This document shows, piece by piece, positions 7,306 through 13,643 of a stretch of 26,092 bases of DNA. The first letter of the stretch is position 1. The number at the start of each line of letters is the position of its first letter. The position numbers were made by a program, and so were the translations under genes. The notes under the pieces were generated by a model. That model did no database searches. It worked only from the letters and a program-made list of their open reading frames with translations, and was not told the DNA's origin. The DNA is from Rickettsiales bacterium. Lineage in GTDB: Bacteria; Pseudomonadota; Alphaproteobacteria; Rickettsiales; UBA1997. The stretch lies in NCBI GenBank assembly GCA_947496905.1, contig CANMEW010000004.1, positions 1-26,092 of the forward strand, given 5' to 3'.

Positions 7306-8205
7306 ATGAATGAATTATTATTTGACCGCAAACTCTTGCGCCTCAACCGTGCACGAATGTTTACTCACTTCGATCAACACAATTTTTTGCATCACGAAGT
7401 CGCAAAAAGAATTGCTGAGAATGCTGAGTCTCTAAACCTTGCCACAAATCATCTTTTGGAAATTGGGGCGTTGGATGGCTATTTGTCTAGCCTGATCGCC
7501 TCTAAGAAAAAAACTAGAATCGATCTTGATTTAAGAACCTGCTCAAAATCTCGCTGTGGTGAGGCTTCTAGCGCTGTTCTTTCGAGTACCGAAGCGGAAC
7601 GTACTTCTTCGTACATGAGCATTGGAACACAGAAAAACAGCGCTAGAAGCCCATCCGCAGTTAGAGATTTTGAGCAGGTTCTAATTGCTGACGACGAATT
7701 TCTCCCCTTTAAGCCACAAACATTCGACCTCGTTGTGAGCAATTTAAACATGCATTTCATTAACGAAATTCCTCAATTTTTACTGCAGGTAAAAAACATT
7801 TTAAAACCCGGTGGGGTCTTCATTGCCAGTTTTTTTGGCGAAGAAAATCTGCGCGAGTTGGCGCATGTTTTGCACAAGTCAGAAGTGGAAATTTACGACG
7901 GAATTTCGCCGAGAATGCCGCCGACGATTGACGTAAAAACCGCGGCAATGTTACTGCAAAAAGCCGGCTTTGCTGAGGCAATTTCTGATTTTGAAAAAAT
8001 TGAGGTGAGTTACTCGGATCCAAAAAATCTGCTGCGAGATTTAAAAATGATGGGACAGGGAAATATTTTGACTAAGCGGTCGCGTAAATTTTTTACCAAA
8101 AAATTTCTACAAAAAATTCTGCAAAATTACCGCGAACTTTACGGAGCTGCAGATGACACTGTTCAAGCAACTTTCGAAATTATTACCGCGACTGGGAGAA
8201 GGTAG
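7306..8205 (+). CDS. NDUFAF5/BioC-like SAM-dependent methyltransferase with inserted element
   Basis: Class I SAM-dependent methyltransferase of the alphaproteobacterial family related to mitochondrial NDUFAF5 and to BioC. N-terminal LLFDRKLLRLNRARMF and FLHHEVAKRI match the family's opening, supporting this start. The SAM-binding glycine motif is LLEIGALDGYLSSL (about 50-63). LPFKPQTFDLVVSNLNMHFINEIP and LKPGGVFIASFFGEENLRELA are the post-I and later motifs. Between IDLDLR and VLIADDEFLPF, normally nearly adjacent in the family, lie about 50 extra residues that coincide exactly with a 149-bp palindrome (7534-7682). The frame survives the insertion. The gene diverges from comF by five bases and precedes the carbonic anhydrase by 46. 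Substrate unknown; a complex I-related target is possible by analogy with NDUFAF5. Confidence 0.85.
   Translation: MNELLFDRKLLRLNRARMFTHFDQHNFLHHEVAKRIAENAESLNLATNHLLEIGALDGYLSSLIASKKKTRIDLDLRTCSKSRCGEASSAVLSSTEAERTSSYMSIGTQKNSARSPSAVRDFEQVLIADDEFLPFKPQTFDLVVSNLNMHFINEIPQFLLQVKNILKPGGVFIASFFGEENLRELAHVLHKSEVEIYDGISPRMPPTIDVKTAAMLLQKAGFAEAISDFEKIEVSYSDPKNLLRDLKMMGQGNILTKRSRKFFTKKFLQKILQNYRELYGAADDTVQATFEIITATGRR
7534..7682 (+). repeat. 149-bp in-frame palindromic element in the methyltransferase gene
   Basis: Outer arms of 19 bp (7534-7552 and 7664-7682; AGAACCTGCTCAAAATCTC and its exact reverse complement) enclose inner arms of 16 bp (7563-7578 and 7636-7651; GGCTTCTAGCGCTGTT and its exact reverse complement). 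The central part adds a small GTAC...GTAC hairpin. TAA occurs at both borders (7532-7534, 7682-7684) and may be a target duplication. The insert encodes roughly TCSKSRCGEASSAVLSS... ending VRDFEQ, with no resemblance to methyltransferase sequence. No stop is introduced. Nested arms, size and in-frame position match the behaviour of Rickettsia palindromic elements. Confidence 0.88.
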
Positions 8206-8251
8206 CTCTGAGGTTTTTTCTCCTTCCTTAAATTTAACCCTCACACAAACC

Positions 8252-8815
8252 ATGAAAAATATTTTACCTTACCGCGGCATCATGCCAATCATTGATCCAT
8301 CTGCTTTCATCGCTCCAACCACAATTATTTCTGGCGACACAAAAATAGGAAAAAATTCTGGAATTTGGTACGGATGCGTGCTGCGAGGCGACGTGACAAA
8401 AATCATCATTGGTGACAACACAAATATTCAGGACAACTGCGTTCTGCACGGCACTCGCCCAAATCACGCGCAAAATAAAACCGGCTCCGAAGGCGCTCCG
8501 GTAATTGTTGGGAATGGTGTGACAATCGGGCATGGCGCAATAATTCACGCCTGCATCATTGAGGATAATTCTTTCGTTGGGATGGGATCAATCGTGATGG
8601 ATTTAGCGAGAGTGGAAGAATTCGGAATGCTTGCAGCTGGAGCAGTTTTGACTCCAAAAAAAGTTGTAAAAAGCGGGCAAATTTGGGCAGGAAATCCAGC
8701 GAAATATTTTCGCGACATGACAAAAGAGGAAATGGACTACATCAAAATCTCAGCAAATAACTACGCAGAATTGGCTGCGGAGTATGCTCTGTCTAGTAAC
8801 TGTAGCTCCAGATGA
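8252..8815 (+). CDS. Gamma-class carbonic anhydrase family protein
   Basis: Left-handed beta-helix protein of the gamma-carbonic anhydrase/YrdA/PaaY family; members are metalloproteins, some hydrating CO2 and others of uncertain activity. The start at 8252 gives 187 residues beginning MKNILPYRGI; an upstream in-frame ATG at 8153 would overlap the methyltransferase by 53 bp and add an atypical leader, so I reject it. Hexapeptide-repeat pattern runs through residues ~22-135. The three metal-ligand histidines are present: H66 (LHGT), H94 (IGHG) and H99 (IIHAC). The C-terminal helix region follows IWAGNPAKYFRDM. Same strand as the methyltransferase with a 46-bp gap, so possibly cotranscribed. Its 3' end overlaps the convergent kinase-like gene by 23 bp. 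Confidence 0.93.
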   Translation: MKNILPYRGIMPIIDPSAFIAPTTIISGDTKIGKNSGIWYGCVLRGDVTKIIIGDNTNIQDNCVLHGTRPNHAQNKTGSEGAPVIVGNGVTIGHGAIIHACIIEDNSFVGMGSIVMDLARVEEFGMLAAGAVLTPKKVVKSGQIWAGNPAKYFRDMTKEEMDYIKISANNYAELAAEYALSSNCSSR

Positions 8816-9410
8816 TGTCGAAGAAGGTCATGATTGAGGAGAAGGCGATGGGAATGGTGAAGTTGTCGTCAATTTTAATCAGGCTTGGTCTGGCCTCAAT
8901 TACGGTTACGCAGAAGAGGGCAAAAAATCCAAACAGATAAAACCAAATTCGTGAATCAAAAATTGCCCCGCAGGAAAGCAGGATTACGAAGCCGCTAATG
9001 AAAAATGCCGCAGATCCAGAAAATGATTTTTCAAAAAATGGTTGACTCGGAAATGACTTTCCAACCAAAGCAGCCAAGGCGTCAGAGATTACCAAAATTA
9101 CAAAAGCAGTAACTGCGATTTCCTCTTTGAAGAGAAAAAAATTCACACAAGCCGCAAGGAAAACCCAGCTAGCACCACAGAATTTTTCTCCATCCAACTC
9201 ATGCTCGCGCAAAATTGGTCTAAAAATTTTTGCAAAAATTATTTTAATTTTTGGATTTTTACGACGCAGATAATCCATCGAAATGATGGTAATTGCGACT
9301 GGAGACAGGATCAGGAGGCTCGTCCATTTTCCAAACTGGCAGTAACCAATTGGGATGAGGATTAGAAGTAGGTGGAGGAATTTACGGCAAATTTCGTTGG
9401 TGAGGTTCAT
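8793..9410 (-). CDS. Diacylglycerol/polyprenol kinase (DGK1/SEC59/VTE5-like) membrane protein
   Basis: A 205-residue integral membrane protein with about six hydrophobic segments. Family motifs are visible: N-terminal EICRKFLHL, LDGEKFCGASWVFLAAC (about 73-89), VISDALAALVGKSF, the KSFSGSAAFF segment and a C-terminal DDNFTIPIAF. These match the CTP-dependent lipid kinase family of yeast DGK1 and dolichol kinase, which phosphorylate diacylglycerol, polyprenol or phytol. The bacterial substrate is not known from sequence. It lies 12 bp downstream of ftsB on the same strand, suggesting cotranscription with the pdh genes, and its 3' end overlaps the convergent carbonic anhydrase gene. No Shine-Dalgarno core is seen before the ATG. 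Confidence 0.8.
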   Translation of the reverse strand: MNLTNEICRKFLHLLLILIPIGYCQFGKWTSLLILSPVAITIISMDYLRRKNPKIKIIFAKIFRPILREHELDGEKFCGASWVFLAACVNFFLFKEEIAVTAFVILVISDALAALVGKSFPSQPFFEKSFSGSAAFFISGFVILLSCGAIFDSRIWFYLFGFFALFCVTVIEARPSLIKIDDNFTIPIAFSSIMTFFDIIWSYSY

Positions 9411-9422
9411 GTGTGCGAAGCT

Positions 9423-9761
9423 TTATTTCTGTTGGTCGCGGTAGATCACTACTTCGTTCTTACCGACATAGCCCAAAACTTTTCGTGATTGTTCGTCGAG
9501 TAAATCGGTGTCGAGTGAGTTTAAATTCATGCCATCAACCATGTTTTTTTTGGCGTGCATTTTGGTTGCCAGAGCCTCCTTCACAGCCCCTCTATTTGCG
9601 ATTTGTTTTTTCAGAGAAATAAGTTCAACCAGACCCTTGTCTCCAAAAAAGGTAAAAAATGTGAAATAAAAAATGAGTGAGAAAGCCATGAAATAGCTGG
9701 TGAATAGCGGCTTTGTGATGTGATATTTTTTTACAAAATTGTAGAGAAAACTTGTGGTCAT
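9423..9761 (-). CDS. ftsB: Septum formation initiator, FtsB/DivIC family
   Basis: Small bitopic division protein (112 residues) that, with FtsL and FtsQ, links the divisome to septal peptidoglycan synthesis. A cytoplasmic N-terminus is followed by a membrane span (about 19-40, ending FFTFFG), then a coiled-coil-like segment (GLVELISLKKQIANRGAVKEALATKM, residues 43 to 68) and a C-terminal region with DLLDEQSRKVLGYVGKNEVVIY, typical of alphaproteobacterial members. The start overlaps the pdhB stop by one base (TAATG), a sign of translational coupling. In many alphaproteobacteria an ftsB-type gene sits just before pdhA; here it follows pdhB, so the cluster is rearranged. Confidence 0.85.
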   Translation of the reverse strand: MTTSFLYNFVKKYHITKPLFTSYFMAFSLIFYFTFFTFFGDKGLVELISLKKQIANRGAVKEALATKMHAKKNMVDGMNLNSLDTDLLDEQSRKVLGYVGKNEVVIYRDQQK

Positions 9762-10750
9762 TAGGTTCTAAAACAAATTTCTTTTACCGCGGCAATGATG
9801 TTGCTGACCTTTGGCAATGCTAGCCTCTCAAGATTTGCCGCGTAAGGCAGAGGCGCGTCAACTGAAGCTAATTTTTTTACTGGCGCGTCAAGGTAATCAA
9901 ACGCCTCTTCCATCAAAATCGAGGCAATTTCACTGCCCACTGATGCAAATGGAAAACCCTCCTCAACCGTTACGCAGCGCGAAGTTTTTTTAACCGATTC
10001 AACAATTGTTTCGCGATCAATCGGGCGAATGGTTCGAAGATCAATCACCTCTGCTTCAATTCCTTCGCGAGCAAGCTCTTCTGCGGCTTCAAGCGCATAT
10101 TTTACCACCAAAGAAAAGGCGACAATTGTGACATCTTTTCCTTCGCGCAAAACCTTAGCTTTACCAATTTCAACCAAATGGTCGTCGTCGTAATTTTCTT
10201 CGAATGAAAATCCGTAAGTAATTTCATTTTCGAGAAAAACTACTGGGTTTGAGTCACGAATTGCAGCTTTGAGCAAACCTTTGCAGTCAGCGGCAGAGTA
10301 AGGTGAAATCACTTTCAATCCCGGAATTGAAGCAAACCAAGCGGCGTAACATTGCGAATGTTGTGCACCAACGCGAGAAGCGGCGCCATTCGGACCACGA
10401 AATACGATTGAGGAATTCACTTGACCGCCAGACATGTAGCAGGTTTTGGCAGCGGAATTAACGATTTGATCCATTGCCTGCATGGCGAAATTGAATGTCA
10501 TGAATTCGACAATTGGTTTTAATCCGGCGAACGCCGCACCAACAGCCAAGCCAGCAAAACCATGTTCGGTAATTGGCGTGTCGATGACTCTCTTCGCTCC
10601 AAATTCAGCAAGTAGACCTTGCGTGACTTTGTAGGCGCCGTTGTACTCAGCGACTTCTTCACCCATCACAAAGACATCTTGGTCGGCGCGCATTTCTTCC
10701 GCCATCGCTTCGCGCAAGGCTTCGCGAACAGTTAGTTTTCTGATTGTCAT
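9761..10750 (-). CDS. pdhB: Pyruvate dehydrogenase E1 component, beta subunit
   Basis: Beta subunit of the alpha2beta2 E1 that decarboxylates pyruvate and passes the acetyl group to lipoyl-E2. Length 329, complete. Recognisable family segments are MTIRKLTVREALREAMAEEM, VFVMGEEVAEYNGAYKVTQG, RVIDTPITEHGFAGLAVGAA, FRGPNGAASRVGAQHSQ and VIDLRTIRPID. Unlike many alphaproteobacterial PdhB proteins it has no N-terminal lipoyl domain. It follows pdhA by 104 bp and overlaps ftsB by one base. The E2 gene (pdhC) is not in the window. Branched-chain 2-oxoacid E1 is the main alternative; the overall pattern fits pyruvate better. Confidence 0.95.
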   Translation of the reverse strand: MTIRKLTVREALREAMAEEMRADQDVFVMGEEVAEYNGAYKVTQGLLAEFGAKRVIDTPITEHGFAGLAVGAAFAGLKPIVEFMTFNFAMQAMDQIVNSAAKTCYMSGGQVNSSIVFRGPNGAASRVGAQHSQCYAAWFASIPGLKVISPYSAADCKGLLKAAIRDSNPVVFLENEITYGFSFEENYDDDHLVEIGKAKVLREGKDVTIVAFSLVVKYALEAAEELAREGIEAEVIDLRTIRPIDRETIVESVKKTSRCVTVEEGFPFASVGSEIASILMEEAFDYLDAPVKKLASVDAPLPYAANLERLALPKVSNIIAAVKEICFRT

Positions 10751-10854
10751 GGGAGTTTAGGAATTGGTTTAATTATTAAAACTTACACAAGGCAGCATTT
10801 TTTAAAAAATTTAGTAACGACAAAATTCAAAGAAAAAGGCGTTTTGCATCAGTC

Positions 10855-11862
10855 CTAATTGTAAATTTCAGTCATGATCTCTGACTCATCTGGCTCTGGG
10901 GAGTTTTTGGCGAACTCAACAATGTCGTTAATTTCACGTTTAATTTCGTCGTCGATTTTTTTGATTTCATCTTCAGAGGCGACTGCGTTGCCCAAAATAT
11001 GCGCACGCAGAGAATCGATCGGATCTTTCTCTTTTTTGCAATTCAGCTCTTCCTTCGTTCTGTAAGTTGCCGGGTCAGACATTGAGTGCCCACGGTAGCG
11101 GTAGGTGTCCATTTCCAGAATCATCGGGCCGTTACCAGCGCGAACGTAATCTACGCATTTTTTTGCATCGCGAATCACGTCAAAAACATCCATGCCATTA
11201 ATTTTTACACCCGGAATGTTGAAGCCAATGCCACGCTTGTGTAGCTCGTCAACCGAAGAGGAGCGCTGCAGAGAAGTGCCCATTGCGTAGTGATTATTTT
11301 CAATGACAAAAAGCACTGGTAGGTTCCACAGCTTCGCCATGTTAAAGCTTTCGTAAACTTGACCTTGATGAGCGGCGCCGTCACCAAAATAGCAGTAGGT
11401 GACATTATTGTTGCCGCGGTATTTGTCGGCGAAGGCAAGACCAGCGCCAATTGGCACCGAAGCGCCAACGATTCCATGCCCACCGTAAAAATGTTTTTCC
11501 AAATCGAATAAATGCATCGAGCCGCCCTTCCCTTTCGAAGAGCCATCGCGGCGACCAAGAAGCTCTGCCATAATTTTTTTTGGATCAGAGCCAACTGAAA
11601 TCATGTGGCCATGATCGCGGTAAGTTGTGATTACCTTGTCGCCCTTTTGCATCGTAGCATGCATGCCAGTAGCGATTGCCTCTTGTCCAATGTAGAGATG
11701 GCAAAAACCTGCAATTAAACCCATCCCGTAGAGTTGTCCGGCCTTTTCTTCAAAGCGACGAATCAGCAACATTTCGCGATAAAAACTCAGCAGCTCTTTT
11801 TTGGAAAATTCCTTGCTGTCGGCAATATTTTTTGCCTTAGATTGATGAGATTTTAATGTCAT
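10855..11862 (-). CDS. pdhA: Pyruvate dehydrogenase E1 component, alpha subunit
   Basis: TPP-binding alpha subunit of the E1 heterotetramer. Length 335, normal. The ThDP motif runs from GDGAAHQGQVYESFN (160-174) to ENN (188-190). The conserved loop YRYRGHSMSDP (254-264), which contains the serine sites phosphorylated in mitochondrial E1, is present. GHGIVGASVPIGAGLAFA is also characteristic. pdhB follows after a 104-bp A/T-rich gap with a TTTTTTAAAAAATTTA run near 10800 but no convincing terminator, so the two are probably cotranscribed. The ATG lies behind an A/T-rich leader without a Shine-Dalgarno core. Confidence 0.96.
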   Translation of the reverse strand: MTLKSHQSKAKNIADSKEFSKKELLSFYREMLLIRRFEEKAGQLYGMGLIAGFCHLYIGQEAIATGMHATMQKGDKVITTYRDHGHMISVGSDPKKIMAELLGRRDGSSKGKGGSMHLFDLEKHFYGGHGIVGASVPIGAGLAFADKYRGNNNVTYCYFGDGAAHQGQVYESFNMAKLWNLPVLFVIENNHYAMGTSLQRSSSVDELHKRGIGFNIPGVKINGMDVFDVIRDAKKCVDYVRAGNGPMILEMDTYRYRGHSMSDPATYRTKEELNCKKEKDPIDSLRAHILGNAVASEDEIKKIDDEIKREINDIVEFAKNSPEPDESEIMTEIYN

Positions 11863-11949
11863 TGTGATTTTGATTTGATCTAGAGGGAAAAGGATCTGCG
11901 GGTGATAAATTTCAAAGCTAAGAAGTCAAATAAGGGACGGTGACCAACA

Positions 11950-12354
11950 TCATTTACTGTGCAGCGCTGACATCAAAAGTTTGAAAATCAGACCGTTTAA
12001 ATAAGCCAAAATTACTGATCCAAATTTGATCATCCCGATGGCGAAGATGACCATCACTGCAATGATGATCGTGTATTTTACGGTGGTTTCCAAAATAAGT
12101 TTTTTGATCATTTCACTTTGATCAGTCTGCGCCGCCTTATTGCGCGACTCTTTCTTTGCCTCCTCCAACTGCTCCTCTTCACTCATCTCCTCTTGGTTAG
12201 GATCCTCATTTTTTTCACCATCCTTGTTTTGAGCATCAGATTTGGCAGCGCCAGCCACACTAGTAGGTTTTTTGACTAGATTTTTTCTTTGAGATTTTTC
12301 ACTGATCTGCTTCTTCATGAAAGAAGAGAGAGTTTTTTTAGTTTGATCGGACAT
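11950..12354 (-). CDS. Small membrane protein with charged N-terminal half, unknown function
   Basis: I do not recognise this 134-residue protein. Residues 1-30 are Lys/Arg-rich, ~45-72 are very acidic (DGEKNEDPNQEEMSEEEQLEEA), and a long hydrophobic stretch at about 93-128 (IIIAVMVIFAIGMIKFGSVI and the residues after it) could be one long or two short membrane helices. There is no signal peptide. It lies on the same strand 87 bp upstream of pdhA and may share its transcript. Low-complexity composition makes distant similarity searches unreliable. The continuous frame, and a start in the typical A/T-rich leader context, favour a real gene. Confidence 0.6.
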   Translation of the reverse strand: MSDQTKKTLSSFMKKQISEKSQRKNLVKKPTSVAGAAKSDAQNKDGEKNEDPNQEEMSEEEQLEEAKKESRNKAAQTDQSEMIKKLILETTVKYTIIIAVMVIFAIGMIKFGSVILAYLNGLIFKLLMSALHSK

Positions 12355-12452
12355 TGATTGTTGATGGATTGTTTTGCGACCTGTTATTTGAAATTTTTTC
12401 TCTCACCAACGAGTGAGCTGCTGGTGACGAGACTGCGCCCCTTGGCACTTCA

Positions 12453-12838
12453 TCAACTCCAGACCTCTCCTCCGTTGACTCTCTTTGCTTTTTGTTTCTT
12501 TTTTTCCGAACCATCAACCTCATCTGCAAAACGAACTTTTCTGACTCTGTCTGTAGATGATCTTTCTAAGGAGCCTCTGAAAAACCTAAATATCTTTCCT
12601 TGTGCTCCTCTGGAAAAGGCACTTCATGAGTTTCGGCATCAAGACTACTCAAAATATCGTCAAATTTTTGCGCATTATTTGGAAGGAGCGACTTCGCCAC
12701 ATTGGCAATAATGCCAGCTGCTTTTCTAACCGACTTTCCTTCAGTAGCAGTTAGCAACATTTCAAGAAAGCTTTTGTAAGCAGTGACATGATCACCTTGC
12801 GCCTTGCCAAGCGCGGTGTCAGTTTGGCGGCATATTGA
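12453..12838 (-). pseudogene. Remnant of an unrecognised gene, disrupted by family-A repeats
   Basis: The minus strand from 12838 to 12592 encodes an open segment including TALGKAQGDHVTAYKSFLEM and LLTATEGKSVRKAAGIIANV, amphipathic helical in character. It runs into a family-A end at 12591-12569 and stops there (TAG at 12566-12568). Just beyond, a different frame continues with a protein-like tail (STDRVRKVRFADEVDGSEKK) to a stop at 12453-12455. The simplest reading is one gene whose 3' part was shifted out of frame by the repeat and whose 5' part was cut off by the full element at 12839-12981. An ORF starting inside that element (TTG at 12910, ATG at 12907) would translate the remnant with an element-encoded N-terminus. 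I do not recognise the family. Confidence 0.5.
12569..12591. repeat. Single end of a family-A palindromic element
   Basis: AGGAGCCTCTGAAAAACC starts this fragment and differs by one base from the family-A terminus AGGAACCTCTGAAAAACC. No matching second end lies nearby in the expected orientation apart from the complete copy 250 bp to the right. It coincides with the frame break in the remnant gene. Confidence 0.7.
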
Positions 12839-12981
12839 AGGAACCTCTGAAAAACCATCTTTTCTGGAAATTTTATCGTTACCAAATTTTTTCGCGAGCA
12901 CGTACATCAAGGTACGCTTTCCTGCTCAAAAATTTGTTGCCTAAAAATTTCTCAAAAAATCTAGGTTTTTCAGAGGTTCCT
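12839..12981. repeat. MITE-like palindromic element, family A, complete copy
   Basis: Perfect 18-bp terminal inverted repeats (AGGAACCTCTGAAAAACC at 12839-12856, complement at 12964-12981) bound a 143-bp element. Reverse-complemented, it aligns well with 2312-2527, sharing GAGCAGGAAAGCGTACC and GTACGTGCTCGCG near the centre and AAAAGATGGTTTTTCAGAGG at the end. Its right end is 8 bp from the flavin reductase stop codon. It carries no transposase. Confidence 0.88.
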
Positions 12982-12989
12982 GAATTTGA

Positions 12990-13643
12990 TTAATTTTCGT
13001 ATTTCCCGCGGTAGTAAACCAGTGGCGGCTTTTCGTTGATTTTACCGAAATCAAGCACCTCTCCGATGATGATGTGATGATCTCCAACCTTGATGAAGCG
13101 ATGTTTTTTACACTCAAAAAATCCCAAGGAATTGTTAAAAATTGGATTACCGAACTTGCCAAAAAAATAGGGCTCAATTCCCCATTTTTTAGAATTTTTT
13201 GGCGTAGCAAAACCTCCCGCTAATTCGCGCTGCTCTTGGCTCAAAATGTTTAGCGAAAAGTAGCGGTTTTTTTTGAAAAGCTTTAAATTGGCCGATGAAT
13301 TGTCGATGCAGAATAGGATTAGAGGAGGATTGAGAGACAGGGAAGAAAACGAGTTGATGGTCATGCCAAAAAATTCATCAGAAAAAATTTTTTTGATTCT
13401 GGTCAAAAATTTTTGCCCTAAAAAATTCTCATCACCGAGTTTTTTTGTCAGCCTTTGTCCGAACGAATTTTCTTTTAAAAAACTTTGCCAAAAATCTTCA
13501 AATTTTTTGATGAATTTTCTTTCTGAAAAAAATTTCTCAGCAAAAAAAGTTTCAGCAAAAAAGTTTTTTTTACGTGCGCAGGCAATAATTACGCCGGTTG
13601 AGAAGAGACCAAGGCAATCGCGAAGCTTTTTTTGATCAATCAC
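12990..13643 (-). CDS. Flavin reductase family protein with a ~67-residue insertion
   Basis: FMN-binding split-barrel protein of the flavin reductase family, whose members reduce free flavin with NAD(P)H for partner oxygenases. Start LRDCLGLFSTGVIIACA and later FFGMTINSFSSLSLNPPLIL, YFSLNILSQEQRELAGGFA, LGFFECKKHRFIKVGDHHII and PPLVYYRGKY fit the family. Between GVIIACA and GMTINSFSS, normally separated by a short loop, lie about 67 residues (25-91) rich in Phe and Lys (NFFAETFFAEKFFSERKF). The insert is A/T-rich (about 13371-13571), contains a near-repeat of TCAGCAAAAAAAGTT and an imperfect inverted repeat (13370-13391 / 13498-13518). The GTG start overlaps the nuoL stop by one base (TAGTG). 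Partner enzyme unknown. Confidence 0.78.
   Translation of the reverse strand: MIDQKKLRDCLGLFSTGVIIACARKKNFFAETFFAEKFFSERKFIKKFEDFWQSFLKENSFGQRLTKKLGDENFLGQKFLTRIKKIFSDEFFGMTINSFSSLSLNPPLILFCIDNSSANLKLFKKNRYFSLNILSQEQRELAGGFATPKNSKKWGIEPYFFGKFGNPIFNNSLGFFECKKHRFIKVGDHHIIIGEVLDFGKINEKPPLVYYRGKYEN
13371..13571 (-). repeat. Low-complexity in-frame insertion in the flavin reductase gene
   Basis: About 201 bp of A/T-rich sequence interrupts the expected beta-hairpin of the flavin reductase fold without breaking the frame. AAAATTCATCA (13370-13380) is matched by its exact complement at 13508-13518, with imperfect pairing inward. A 15-bp near-direct repeat (TCAGCAAAAAAAGTT) occurs near 13537-13566. 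It may be a decayed palindromic element or slippage expansion; borders are approximate. Confidence 0.5.

Larger units (their letters stand above)
12355..12989. other. Gap with gene remnant and palindromic elements
   Basis: This 635-bp stretch between the small membrane protein and the flavin reductase holds a broken leftward gene (12453-12838), a one-ended family-A copy (12569-12591) and a complete family-A copy (12839-12981), each listed separately. The part nearest the membrane-protein gene (12355-12452) shows no supported feature. Confidence 0.7.

Noticed and set aside
7479..7760. 93-codon open frame opposite the methyltransferase
   Set aside because: It exists because the palindromic insert is open in both directions; no protein-family features are seen.
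8153..8251. Longer N-terminus for the carbonic anhydrase
   Set aside because: It would overlap the methyltransferase by 53 bp, and its 33 residues do not resemble the family's start, whereas MKNILPYRG does.
12338..12529. 63-codon leftward open frame overlapping the small membrane protein start
   Set aside because: Highly basic low-complexity sequence; another frame over the same DNA gives the more protein-like tail of the remnant gene.
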